NCBI RefSeq assembly: GCF_001522545.3
Contig: NC_031769.1
Span: 10,950,070 to 11,014,069 of the forward strand
Direction of reading: 5' to 3'
DNA: 64,000 nt
Source of the DNA: Parus major
Lineage: Eukaryota > Chordata > Aves > Passeriformes > Paridae
The stretch's first letter is position 1; every line of letters begins with the position of its first letter. The position numbers and the translations under genes were made by a program. The notes beneath the pieces were generated by a model. It was given only the letters and a program-made list of their open reading frames with translations, was not told the DNA's origin and ran no database searches. This document shows, one piece after another, positions 50,901 through 61,740 of this stretch.

Positions 50901-53726
50901 GTGAGGGAAAAAAAGCTGAACTTTAATCTTGCTTCATAACTAGTATTAATTTAGCTTACTTCACTTGCATTCCTCTAAAGCAATTATAGTCACTCTTCTC
51001 CTCAAGTGCAGATGCAAATTAGGATAAAGGTAGTAGGGGATTTCCTCCCCACTCTGTATTCCTAGCAATTTGTATTAACTGTATATCCCTACTTTCCTCC
51101 TTCCATGACTCAGAATGAAACATATACTGCATCTTAAATTAGAAAAATGTAATCTCTAACAACCTAAGTACAGTACCCAAATGTTCTTAATCCCTGCTTT
51201 TACATTCCCTATAGAAGTTGTTCCTTCCACAGAGTTTCATCTGACAACTTGGATATCTGCCTGTTAAATATCCTTTCCAAAAGCACTCACAGCTTTTATA
51301 GTCAAACTTTGAGCTGAAGTCTCCAGTGCTAACCTGCAGAGCATCCAGGTTTTATTTTGATGATGGTCATTTCTTCACTGCTTTCTTACTTTTCTTGCTT
51401 AATTTTTCACTTATATCAGGTGTCCTATAAACTTATTCACCATTAGCACTGTATCCAGCAGTCATGCACAATAAATGCCTATAAAATACTATCTGGGACC
51501 ACTCCATGGTCAAAGAGGAAAAATCTATTTACATTCATTTGTTAAATAAAAAATTTTCAAAATAATTCTTCTTTCACTAAAACAAAACAAACCAAAAAAA
51601 ACCCTGAAAACAGTAGCAACAAAAACCAACCAACCAAACAAACAAACAAAAAACCTGGGGAAAAATTTAAATCAATTTTCTGGCAATTTGAAATAATTTC
51701 TTTGATCAGACAGTTTAGATATGCTTTTTAAAAATAGTTGGTTTTATTTGGGTAATAGCTTAACATTCATCCTGTCATTCACATTGTCATTACTCCACAC
51801 TATAAATTTTAAATTTAAGAATCCCTGACAAGAAAAGTCAAAAAAGTGTTGACCTATATTTCCTCAGAAAATAATTATAAAACCAAATAAGTATTGCTTG
51901 TCTCACAGGAGTAATTTTGATTTTTTTTTCTTCTTTATAAAGTAGTTAAATATTTATCTATTTAAAATATTAAAATATAAGCTCAGAGTTCTAAGTAACA
52001 ACTTCTTCCTGTGAAGACAACTTGAATTTAATTTTTTATAGATTTACACTAAGCAGTTAAATATCAATGGACAAAAAAAAAATCACAATTGAAAATCTCT
52101 TTAAGCTACATGACCAATGCATTTGACATGTATCTGATTAAATGGAGCTTATGGAAAATCATGAGACTTTAACCCTGGTTTGGTCAGAATGCATTTTTGA
52201 TTGCTTCATTCCCCCAGACTAATAGGCTGGGATGTATAAACCTAGGGTGTTTTAGCCATCTATATTCAGGAAAGGTTTTGCCAAGGAAACAATTTTAAAG
52301 TTAGCTTTCCCAATTAAGGCTGAGTCAGGGAGGAACAGCCCCTTGAGTCCTGTGCTATTATTAAATTATTGGATATCAGCAGTATGTCCCTTGCAGGCAT
52401 CACAGAGCAGGTGATTTTTGTCCTCTTCTACCCTCTGCTCCCCCTTGTCCCTTGAAGAAATGTTTCTCATGTTCATCCTGTTGTGATCTGGCTCAGTTCA
52501 GCAGCTATTGACAGAGCTGAGTGTGCAACACACAGTGGTCACTTCACTAACACGTTATTCTTCCTATTATTGTCATACCTTGGTTTTCTTGAAAAATACC
52601 TCCAACAGAAACAGCCAGTAAATACGATATAAATAACTTGCAACACTTCTTGTTTTCAACTGTACATACTTTTTAAGCATCTAAATCTTCACTCTTGTTG
52701 CTAGAATAGTTTTTTTTAAATTTGCAATAAATGTAAAGGCTTCCATTCCCATTTCTTTTTTCTTTAAAATTCAAATAGAAATATTTGAAAATATAAAACT
52801 TTAAAAAGCTGAAATTTTACCCAAAGACATGTTGCCCAGAGAAAGGATTCTTCCAGTAAATTTCCTATATAGCTTGGCAGAGAAGGATTGCAAAGGACTT
52901 GCATGGCATACTTATACAATATCTCCCTTCTTTTTCAATTAAAGTATTTCTATTTTTACACAGCTCAGCATCTAATGTGAAAAGTCCTAGATAAACTGAA
53001 TAAATATACAACTCTTCCTATAAAAACTTGCAACGGTACAAAGTGTTGGGGAGTCCTTTTGGGATGCAGACATGAACTTGAACTCACAGTTGCCTCATCC
53101 CACCACTTTATCTACATTAAATACATCTCATGGGACATTACTCTTAATTCAGTGCATACCTGCCACACTCATAGAAATTCTCATTCTGACTGAGCCACCT
53201 ACACTAGACAAAGCCAGAAATCCAATTCATCCTTTCTGTAGTTTATTAGTGCAGTATTGTTGGGAAGTCAACAAGAGAAGCTGTAAACTTTTGTAGTGTA
53301 AATATTCATTTAATTTGAGAAAACTGACAAAAAACTCATAGAAATTGTAATACCAATGGCAATGATAATTATAGATAGCATTATTCAAATTGCCATAAAA
53401 TAATGTTACAAAAGGTCTACCTTGTAAGAATGAAAAAAGAGTCTTAGAATTTCTACCAAAAATCCCAGCATAAACAAGGCAGTTTTTAGGTGACACGAAG
53501 CTTCTGCTTGTGCATGATCCCTTCATCCATTACACAAGCCAAAGTCAGCTGAGACCAGTAGCAGAATAATCTTGTTTAAAGTTGATGCCCTAGAAGAGAG
53601 AATCAAACCTTCCTCACTGACTTGCCATTAGGAATGTTATTCCCAGAATGCCTGATATTATCTCCTTGGCTGAGTTTTTTTTTCTGTTTGTTCTTAACAA
53701 TTTACTATTAGATGTTTTGCTTTTGA
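47997..53726. other. Long unique AT-rich non-coding stretch
   Basis: No gene or transposon is recognised over 5.7 kb apart from an A/C tract at 51579-51656. From about 49100 to 53070 there is no open frame of 60 codons or more on either strand, as expected for non-coding AT-rich DNA. Confidence 0.55.
51579..51656. repeat. A/C-rich tract with (AAAC)n and (CCAA)n
   Basis: AAAAC, CCAA and AAAC units over about 78 bases are interrupted in the middle by 'ctgaaaacagtagc'. It ends in CCTGGGG. Confidence 0.85.
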
Positions 53727-53870
53727 TAACAGCCACATGAGAATGGGGCCCTGAGCAAACTGATCTAATGGATGATGTTTCTTCCCATGACAAGTGGATT
53801 GGGATTTCATGGATTCTGGAGATCTCTTCCAGCCCAAATCATTCCATGATCCTATGATGATCCTGAGCCT
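53727..53870 (+). mobile_element. CR1 LINE 3' terminus, 5'-truncated
   Basis: 'gaatggggccctgagcaaactgatctaatgg' (about 53741-53771) corresponds to CR1 'ggatggggctctgagcaacctggtctagtgg'. It is followed by the 'gatgtttcttcccatgac' block, 'ggagatctcttccagcccaaatcattccatg' (about 53818-53848) and a short octamer tail of ATTCCATG and ATCCTATG units. It is a heavily mutated, sense-oriented insertion. Confidence 0.85.
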
Positions 53871-56487
53871 TTTAACACCAACAGCCAAAGTCTGTTGGCT
53901 CTGACTGCACTGAGTCAAAGCCAGTGCTAAAGGGTTTGGATTGCTTGCTCTGTAATGGGTTTCCAGCAATTTATAAAGCTAGTAAGTGAAGAAAATGTAT
54001 CACCAGATAAACTTATGCTAGGTACCCAGTTCATTTGAAACCTAAAAAATATCACAGATTGCTTCATGCCCATTTTCCCTCCATCTCTGTCATTCCTCTC
54101 CCAAGCAGGACTGATGGTGTTGAACAGCCCTGTTACGACATTTGGCCAAAGAATGTCTCAATCTGCAGCATAAATGGCACACAAACACCCTGAACCTTGG
54201 GCTGAAATTCTCCATGGGAACTACATGCCAAAACTGACGTTTCTGAAATGAAATATTTTTTTATTCACTGATCCAAAGTGTGCAGTATTTCACATTTTAA
54301 TCCTCTCAATACTCAGTACAGCAGCAATCAATGCTATTGTGATAAGGATAATTTCAGGGGTCCTTGTTCCATTTCTGGTGTCTAATTGAGTGTATTTTTA
54401 ACTTTCAATTTAACTTAATAAGAACTAATTAGTAAAATCTAATTAGATGCCTACTAACAATTTCTGAATCACTGTTTGTTCCTGAAGTCTTATTTTGTGT
54501 CACTAGAATCCTAGTGGAAAAGAAAGTCACCCTGAAATAGATGGGGCTATTTGAGTATCCAGGTACTATCTGTCTCAGTAAGGCCTTAAATAAAGTGATA
54601 TGATCATAGGCACATAAAAAAACACAATAAAAATTCTGGCCTGAGAAAAATGTGTCTCAAAAATATGGCTACTAATACTGTCCTCTATTTCACTATGGTT
54701 CTGACCAAAGATGTGCATATTGTTTGAATTACCTCTCTCTCTTTTTTTTTGTAAAACTCCTAGTCTAAGTTATTGCTGCAGAAAAGGCCACTTTTTCTGT
54801 TTTATTACATGTAACATATCCTCAACAGAGTATCATTTCAAAAGGCTTCAAAGAGTCAATAACTAACTCCATATAGCTTGGTTTTTTTTACAAAGACTGT
54901 TTTTGGAGTGACAATAACAACAATAAGTTCTAGGAGAGAAAAGTAAACAAATTCTGATTCTCTGTATTATCAGCATCTAACTACTTTTAACTTATTTTTT
55001 CTGTTGCTTTGTGTTTTCATTATTTTTTTCTTCATGGTATCTTTCATTTCTTCAAATCCATATATGAATACAGCTAATGTACAGCTGTGTTTTCCCAGCT
55101 TGCTTCTTCCTCTTGAGGTGCTCAGATGATGCTGCTGCTCACTGCTCCTTGGTTAATGGGCACTGGTTCAGGTGTCTGTAACTGTCTGCTCTGCTGGGAA
55201 CTGATGGTCAGTCAGCAGTGGGAGACCTTAAGCCAACAAAAATTTAGGAAAATCATAGATTAGAGGCATCATTTTGTGTTTCACATTGTTCCCTCAGCAG
55301 TGCAATACCAAGACTCTATCCAATCTTTCATTTCTTATGTTGTAGTTACTAAAAATCCCATACCTCTAAAGACAATAAAATTATTAAATAATATATTCTG
55401 CATGAGCTGTTTGGAAAAGAGATTCTTTCACTGAGAATATTTCTAATAGACATTCTACACTGGGAAATAGGTTTATTTTAAGGTTGTCTGATGTATTCTA
55501 GGAAAAACCCACAAATATCAATTCCAGTACCCAGATTCTCAGGAACACTGCTGAATTTCTAGGTACATGACTAGACTTTCAATCCCAGCTGTTAGCCCAT
55601 GCTGTAACTGAATTTCCCTTTTTAAGTGATTTAATCTCACTCAGACTGGTGTCCAGCAGCTTGGAAAGGCTGTTAATGTGATGTGACAATCTTGACATTA
55701 ACTGCCTTGGTTAAGGCCAAGAAACAAATCACACAGAGCTTAACAGATCAGAGACAGCACCTTGAATTTTACATAGAAATGAACTGGAAAAAAGTGGAGA
55801 TTCTGGCTAAATGAAACTGATGCTTCCTGGATGGGCAAATGTATTATGAAGAGTTTTGTTGTTCTTACAGAGTCTGCAGTAAATTGAGCACTGTGCAGTC
55901 ATGCAGCACAGCACTCCCAATGACTTGGAGGCATCCTTTGAAGGCTACATTTGACAGGAAAGATGATAAATGCCAAGATAAATGGAGATTTAACGAAGCC
56001 TTTGGGCACTAATGAAAATGGATTTCTGGAAGAGGTTTAATTCCATTGGCATGTCCAAATTCGGTCCTTCCCTTTACTGCATGTAAAATTTTAGTTAGCT
56101 ATGCTCTGCTGACCAGAAGTTTTAGGCCCCATCATGGCTTGGTAGGTGAGGGATGGGCCCACAGCTCAGGTCCAAGGGAGATGGAGATGAGGGCATTTGG
56201 TAAAGCGCGGTTCGGCAGCGAGCCTCCCTCCATCTGGCAGCAGACACTGAGTGAGAGGCTGAGGGAAAACATGTTCTGTGAATAATGTGTGAGAGATGAT
56301 CACAGGCCATGAACTGCACAGGACACTCACCCTGAGGTCTTCCCAAGGAGGGGAAGGGAGAGCCACTCCACCAGGCTTCAAACCTCCCTGCCTGTCCCTT
56401 GCCACAGACTCACTCTCTCAGCCAGGCACTGCTCTCTCCAGTCCCATGGGGTAAATGTGAGAACAAAGCTGTGTCATCCTTAAATCT
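53871..56487. other. Unique non-coding DNA
   Basis: No gene is recognised. GC-richer patches lie at 55080-55230 and 56100-56460; the latter contains four CpGs within 56206-56220. Overlapping short frames there have no known product. Confidence 0.5.
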
Positions 56488-56684
56488 GTTGTTTTGTTTT
56501 GTTTTGGTTTGGTTTTTTTTGTTTTTGTTTGGTTGGTTTTTGTTCTTGATTTTATTTTTGTTTTGTTTTCTTTTCTTGTTGGTGTTGTTTTTGGTTTGCT
56601 TTGGTATGGTTGGCTTTTGGATTGTGTTTTTTTGTTTGTTTGTTTGTTTTGGTTTTAGTTTGTTTTTTTTTTTTAATTTTTAAA
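56488..56684. repeat. T/G-rich strand-asymmetric tract
   Basis: About 197 bases contain almost only T and G (GTTTT, GGTTT, GTTTG units), with a few A and C and a closing T12 run. The 94-codon Phe/Leu/Val-rich plus frame and the Lys/Gln/Asn-rich minus frame are artefacts of it. Confidence 0.95.
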
Positions 56685-58466
56685 ATAGGACCAGTTAGAA
56701 GCTGAAAGTCGTTGCACTTTATCCTGCCATTATACATGCTAGGGATGCACTTCAGTAACAAAACCAGTGAGAGCTAGAAATAATGGACCTGGGTGGGACA
56801 CTAGAAAGCCAGAAAATGTTCTGATATTTCTAACTGTTTTTTATTCTTACTCTGGTAAACACTAGCAACCATAGGAGGCCTTGACCTGCCGGTTTCATTC
56901 ATTGTCTATGCCACTATTCTAGCAGAGGTGAAATAGACTGGACTGTAGTACTGTGGTTAGTCTCTTGTTTTGTTTCAATGTCTGGATGCCCAAATAAGCA
57001 TAGATAATAATCTCAGCAGAGGTAGAAGTGATAGAAGATCTGTGAAGAAGTGTATTTTACATTTAAATTTTTTTTGTCCCATGGAATTCTGAAGATTTCT
57101 TTCTATTTCTTGTGGCTGGTTTTCTCTGCAAGAATAAGATGTAAGAAAATGGCACTGCATGTCTTGTGTTCAACAGATTGGGGATGGGGGCAACCATGTC
57201 CATAAAACATCATGTAACTTCTGAGGAGTTGCTGTTGCTGGCTGAAAAGGAGCTAGTGCAAAGCAGTGTGTGACTTTGGATACATGTCCAGCTGAGAGTC
57301 TCCTCTGCCTTGACTGCGTTTCAAAGGGAGCAGAGGAGCACCTGCTGCTGCTGTGGTCTGCACATGCACTGATGACTTGACAGATGTGCACTTGCCAAAT
57401 TCCCACAGTCCTTCACAAACATCACAGATTTGTAAAGGGTAAAAAAGAAGACATCTGGAAGCCAAATCAAACATTCTGGGGGAGTAATTCCTCACAAAGT
57501 ATTTGCAAACTCTGTTTGCACTGTGGTGACTTCATTTATTCATAAACAACTGCAGTTTAATTGTTTTGTCATATGAAAAGGTTTGCTGACTTCACTGCTG
57601 CCCCCACAAGTGACAGAAGTGCTGGCTCTCTCCATTTCACTGTCTCATCAGCTACATGCTTTTGTAACAGCAGTATCCTTCAAAAGGAGTAAGTCATGTT
57701 TTGGCAAAAGCAATTAGGAATTTTGTAAACTATCACACGAGGATTCGGCATTCACCTCTAGGTCTCACCATCTTAAGAATGAAATATTGGAAACAACAGT
57801 GAACATGACAGCGTGGCTTTTCCTTGGCATAAGAAATAACACTCCTGTATCACATGCAGATGTTGAAATTGTTCTTTAATTTATAATTTAAAATCATGCA
57901 GCTACTTTAAGGCCAGGGCAAGGATACTTTGTTCATGCTAAATAAAGCGATCCTTCTTTATAAAAAACTGTATTGAGTCCAGCTGTTGAAAAATACTTGT
58001 TGATATGAAAAATATCTATACAAGAAAATAAAATTGGACAAACTTAAGAAATAGATTTATTTATCTGTGCTCAGGTCAAGGTTTAAACAGGAAAGGAAAA
58101 AAAAATATATATTTAATTGAATATATAATTTTCACAATATAAATATGTGTTAATGTTATTAATATAACAATATCTGAATTTTTATTATATTCACACATAT
58201 TATTAACAATGAAGTGTTAACTGTATATGCAATGCATTGAATTTAACTCCTTAAGGGAAAAAACTTTTCCTTGGAAAGTCTTTTCATTGAAGAGGAGAAT
58301 AACAGGAAGAGAAAAGAGGATATGTGGGGATATGAGAGTTTGAAAGACAAAGCTGATAATCTGACTCATTATATCAATAAGAAATAAAGTGCTTTAAAGA
58401 TTATAATCATCACTGATACATCCCACAAGATATTTGGTGGAAAAAACCATGAAAGTACAAGCCAAG

Positions 58467-58511
58467 TTTAAAACAACCAAAAAAAACAACAAAAAAGCCA
58501 CCAAAAAAACT
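58467..58511. repeat. A/C-rich tract
   Basis: AAAC, CCAAAAA and CAAC units with a single G interruption. Confidence 0.8.
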
Positions 58512-60445
58512 CATCCTAATAATGAACTGAACCAGAAAAAAAATCTCTGAGATTTTGAAAAATCTGTTTTGCAACTTGTTTGCTATTCTGTGCAGAAACA
58601 CATTTCAAAAATAGTTTACTTGAAACTAGCCTTTAATATAATTAGTTTCAAACACTTCACAAGAGATCTTTTTGATAGGTTGTGGGGATTTTTAGTAAAA
58701 ATTATAACTTGTCAAAGGGACTAAAAAAAGAATTGTAATAAATGCCATTTCATGTACCTACTAATGAAGAATCCCAATGTTACATTTAAAATGTGTCAGA
58801 AATTCACAAACTCAAAGATTTAGCTCAATGCTAATTTTGACATAAAGATCTAGAATATGTTTTACTGTATTATATTCTATTATTTGCAATGATAAACTAT
58901 TTCTGTCACCTAAATTATATAGCAGTGCTTTTTAGAAAATGTTATAGGTATTAAGGACTGTAAGACCTTGCTCAAGTATTTGGAAATATTAATTTCCAAC
59001 ATCAGTAAATATCACTTTTTTATATGTACCCTACACTGTATGTTGAAATCAGTGACAAGAAAACTAATAAGGAAATGGGTCACTTCTTCCACCTGACTAG
59101 GTCAGAAAGATGTTGAGGATCTATTGCAAGACTGAGTTTTTCTGAGTTTTTGTTTTGGGGATTATTGGAAAAAAAATAATTAAAAGCCTGTAGGTAAGTC
59201 TATGGAGGTCTATTTCTGGCTGTGTGATTACAGAATTATTTCCTGGATAATGACTGTTCGTTAATTCATTTAATCAGTCCACAAGGCTATTCTCTAAATA
59301 TTCCCTTCACATGAGAGTTACATCCATCTGTGTGTATAGATTTATGCTGATGCTCCTGTCACAGAATTCCTCTGCACTGGTGAGCATTTACTGGTACCCT
59401 CTTTCCAAACTGTGGCTTCAGGTCCCTCTGATCTTGTGATGGAATCACATCTGCACATACCATAGCTCTCACCAATATCTGCAAAGATCTCCAGCTCATG
59501 TCATACATTTTATGCAGTTTCCACCTTCCTCAAAAGGCATCAGCAGTGAGTGCCAACAGGTATGTGGAATTTGGTACCAGTGTTCAAGCCAATAACCATT
59601 CCAGGCTTCTCTCTTAAAGTAGTCTTCTGAAACAAATTAAGGGGCCTGAAAGGGAGACAGAAAATTCTATTTAATTTCTTCTTCCCATGATCACAGTGGA
59701 AATCAGCACAGCCTGTGATGATTGTTTTGCAAGACATGCTCATGAGAGACAACCCTGTGCACTCAACTCTCTATTATTTCACGTTTTCAATTGAAAGAGA
59801 GGAGATTCTTCATCTCTATAGGCTTTTTTTCCCCAGGGAATACAGCCAACTCTTTGAAATTTCCCATGACTACTCCCATGGACTTGACCCAGAGTGTATC
59901 CTTCAGAGAAGCTCAGAGACCTCACAGCTCCTCTGCACGGCTTGGCACAGCATGCTTGGTTCAATATGGGACAAGGAAACCTTCTTGACAGCTTTGGGGT
60001 AAATTCCTTGCCAGCTGAGAGAGCTATGTCATTTTGCTGTTCTCACTCTGCTCTATTTTCTCTCTCAAATGTCCACCTGGGCTGCCTTGCTAACATGTGT
60101 TAGACAGACTGCTTTTCTTTTCTTTACAAAAGAGCATTTGGCAAGATGTCCAGTGGTTTTTGCAGACATCCTGGAATGAAAGCTGTACTTTTTCTCTGTA
60201 CATGACACATGCCATGGAGACAACTCCTCTTCTTGCTGCGTCTCTGCTTCTGTGCTATTTTCACTTAGATAATCACACAATAAAAGGATTGTGTGAAAAT
60301 AAAACAATAATACTGCTGCGTTGTATTAGAAAGCTCACTATGAAAATAGACTGTGCAACTAAAAATTATTTTGTGGGTTCTCTGCATATGTTTGATGATA
60401 TAATATGTAAGATTAATACTGTTATAAAAACAGGACACCCTGAGC

Positions 60446-60476
60446 TAAAAAAAACCAAACAAACAACAAAAAAACA
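60446..60476. repeat. A/C-only tract
   Basis: A run of A8, then AAAC and AAC units. Confidence 0.8.
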
Positions 60477-61332
60477 GCCTGAAAACATTTTTCTCCACAT
60501 TTTTTATGACTGTTTTGAAATTTATACTTTTCTTTCTTACCGATTTGAAATTTTCTGTTGTCTCCAGAATAGGTGGAATAGAAATAAGCATGGAGGAGAA
60601 TTGTGGAGAATACTTAATTTTTTCATTACTATTTTTAGGACAAATCATTCTTAAAAAACAGCTTATACTTAATTTCACATACTTACAAGAAAGTGACAAT
60701 ATTTTTAAAGAAGAGCATTACTGAGAGTAAACTGTATGCACAAATTCAATTACTTAAACAGTCTTTATTATTTTATTTCTCATATATATTCATACACATG
60801 GGTATAACATGGGTAATTGATAATATAGAGTAAAATATATATATGCTATTGAATATATCTCTGTGAGTCTTCAAATTGCTGAAAAATCATATTCATGGTC
60901 TTTTGGAGGTCTTTTAAATGTTCTATTTTGCCACAAAAAATCATCAATGACATTTCAAACACAGATAAGTTAATGAATTTTTAACAAATTTGAAAAAAAA
61001 ACCAATTGAGTCACAGCATGTGGTCTCATACTGAGAACAACATTTTCTAAGGCTTTGGCCTCTCACAGGCCTGTTTGGAAAAGTCCTGTGCAAGAAAGTT
61101 GTAAAATAGCCTAAGATCACCTCCTTCATTTTCAAGGGTACTTCATGCCAGTGAATATGAAATTAGACAAAAATGGCAGAAAGCCTTTGCAGATGAGCAG
61201 GGTTTGTAACCCAACTCAGAGATAAGAAGAAGCCATACAGTGGAAACAAGGATAGGGGATATGGGAAAAACACAGAAACAACCTCTGAGCACTCTGAGGT
61301 GAAGTTAGAAAAATTAAAAATGAAAAATTAAA

Positions 61333-61366
61333 AGTCCAAGGGAAATTAAAGTCCAAGGGAAATTAA
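61333..61366. repeat. Perfect 17-bp tandem duplication at CR1 border
   Basis: AGTCCAAGGGAAATTAA occurs at 61333-61349 and again at 61350-61366 without mismatch. The CR1 coding match starts immediately after it. Confidence 0.92.
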
Positions 61367-61740
61367 ATATGGCCAGGGATGTCAATGCCAAAAAAGCCTT
61401 CTACCTGTGCATAGGTGAAAGAAAGGAGATTGAGGAAAATGCCGACCCATGGTTTAACAAGCTGTGGTACTTTGTTATACAGGATAGAGGAAAGGCTGAT
61501 TACCAAATGTCAGATCATCTCCCAGATATCTCAGGTCCCAGAAGCCATGGCAAAGGCTGGACAAATAAAAATTTATCTTTAATGAAAAGGGTGAGGTCAG
61601 GGAGTGCTTAGGAGAGCTGGGATACACAGGTCCATGGGCCCTGTTGGGGTGAACTCACCCGTGTTGACGGAGCTCTCATAGACCATTGCAAGGCCACTAT
61701 GGATAATCTTTGCTCAGCTGTGTTTATCATTTCATTCAAC
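61367..61740 (+). pseudogene. CR1 LINE ORF2 (reverse transcriptase region) fragment, broken
   Basis: Conceptual translation from 61369 gives ARDVNAKKAFYLCI, matching the CR1 ORF2 segment that normally reads like ARNVKDNKKGFYRYI just upstream of the reverse-transcriptase core. Further on, QDRGKAD fits the 'RDVGKAE' segment and HGKGWTNKNLSLM fits 'RGKGWSKEDLPLM'. The frame ends with a TAG at 61612. In another frame (codons from 61622) the match resumes with IHRSMGPVGV..SPVLTELS, equivalent to the CR1 'HKSMGPDG..PRVLRELA' segment. It then meets a stop at 'tcatag', continues as ARPLWIIF, and is lost near 61740. In CR1 this protein copies the element's RNA at the insertion site; here only a non-functional internal piece remains. 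A stretch after residue ~20 is shortened or diverged. No 5' part, no catalytic YADD region and no 3' tail is present nearby. Confidence 0.85.

Larger units (their letters stand above)
56685..61332. other. Unique AT-rich non-coding DNA
   Basis: Simple AT stretches lie at 58088-58200 and 60825-60860, and A/C tracts at 58467-58511 and 60446-60476. The frame 60094-60654 is the longest gap-free open frame in the window (about 187 codons between stops), but it crosses the A/C tract at 60446-60476 and shows no known domain. Confidence 0.5.

Noticed and set aside
56399..56761. Phe/Leu/Val-rich plus frame and Lys/Thr/Gln-rich minus frame
   Set aside because: Both are translations of the T/G low-complexity tract.
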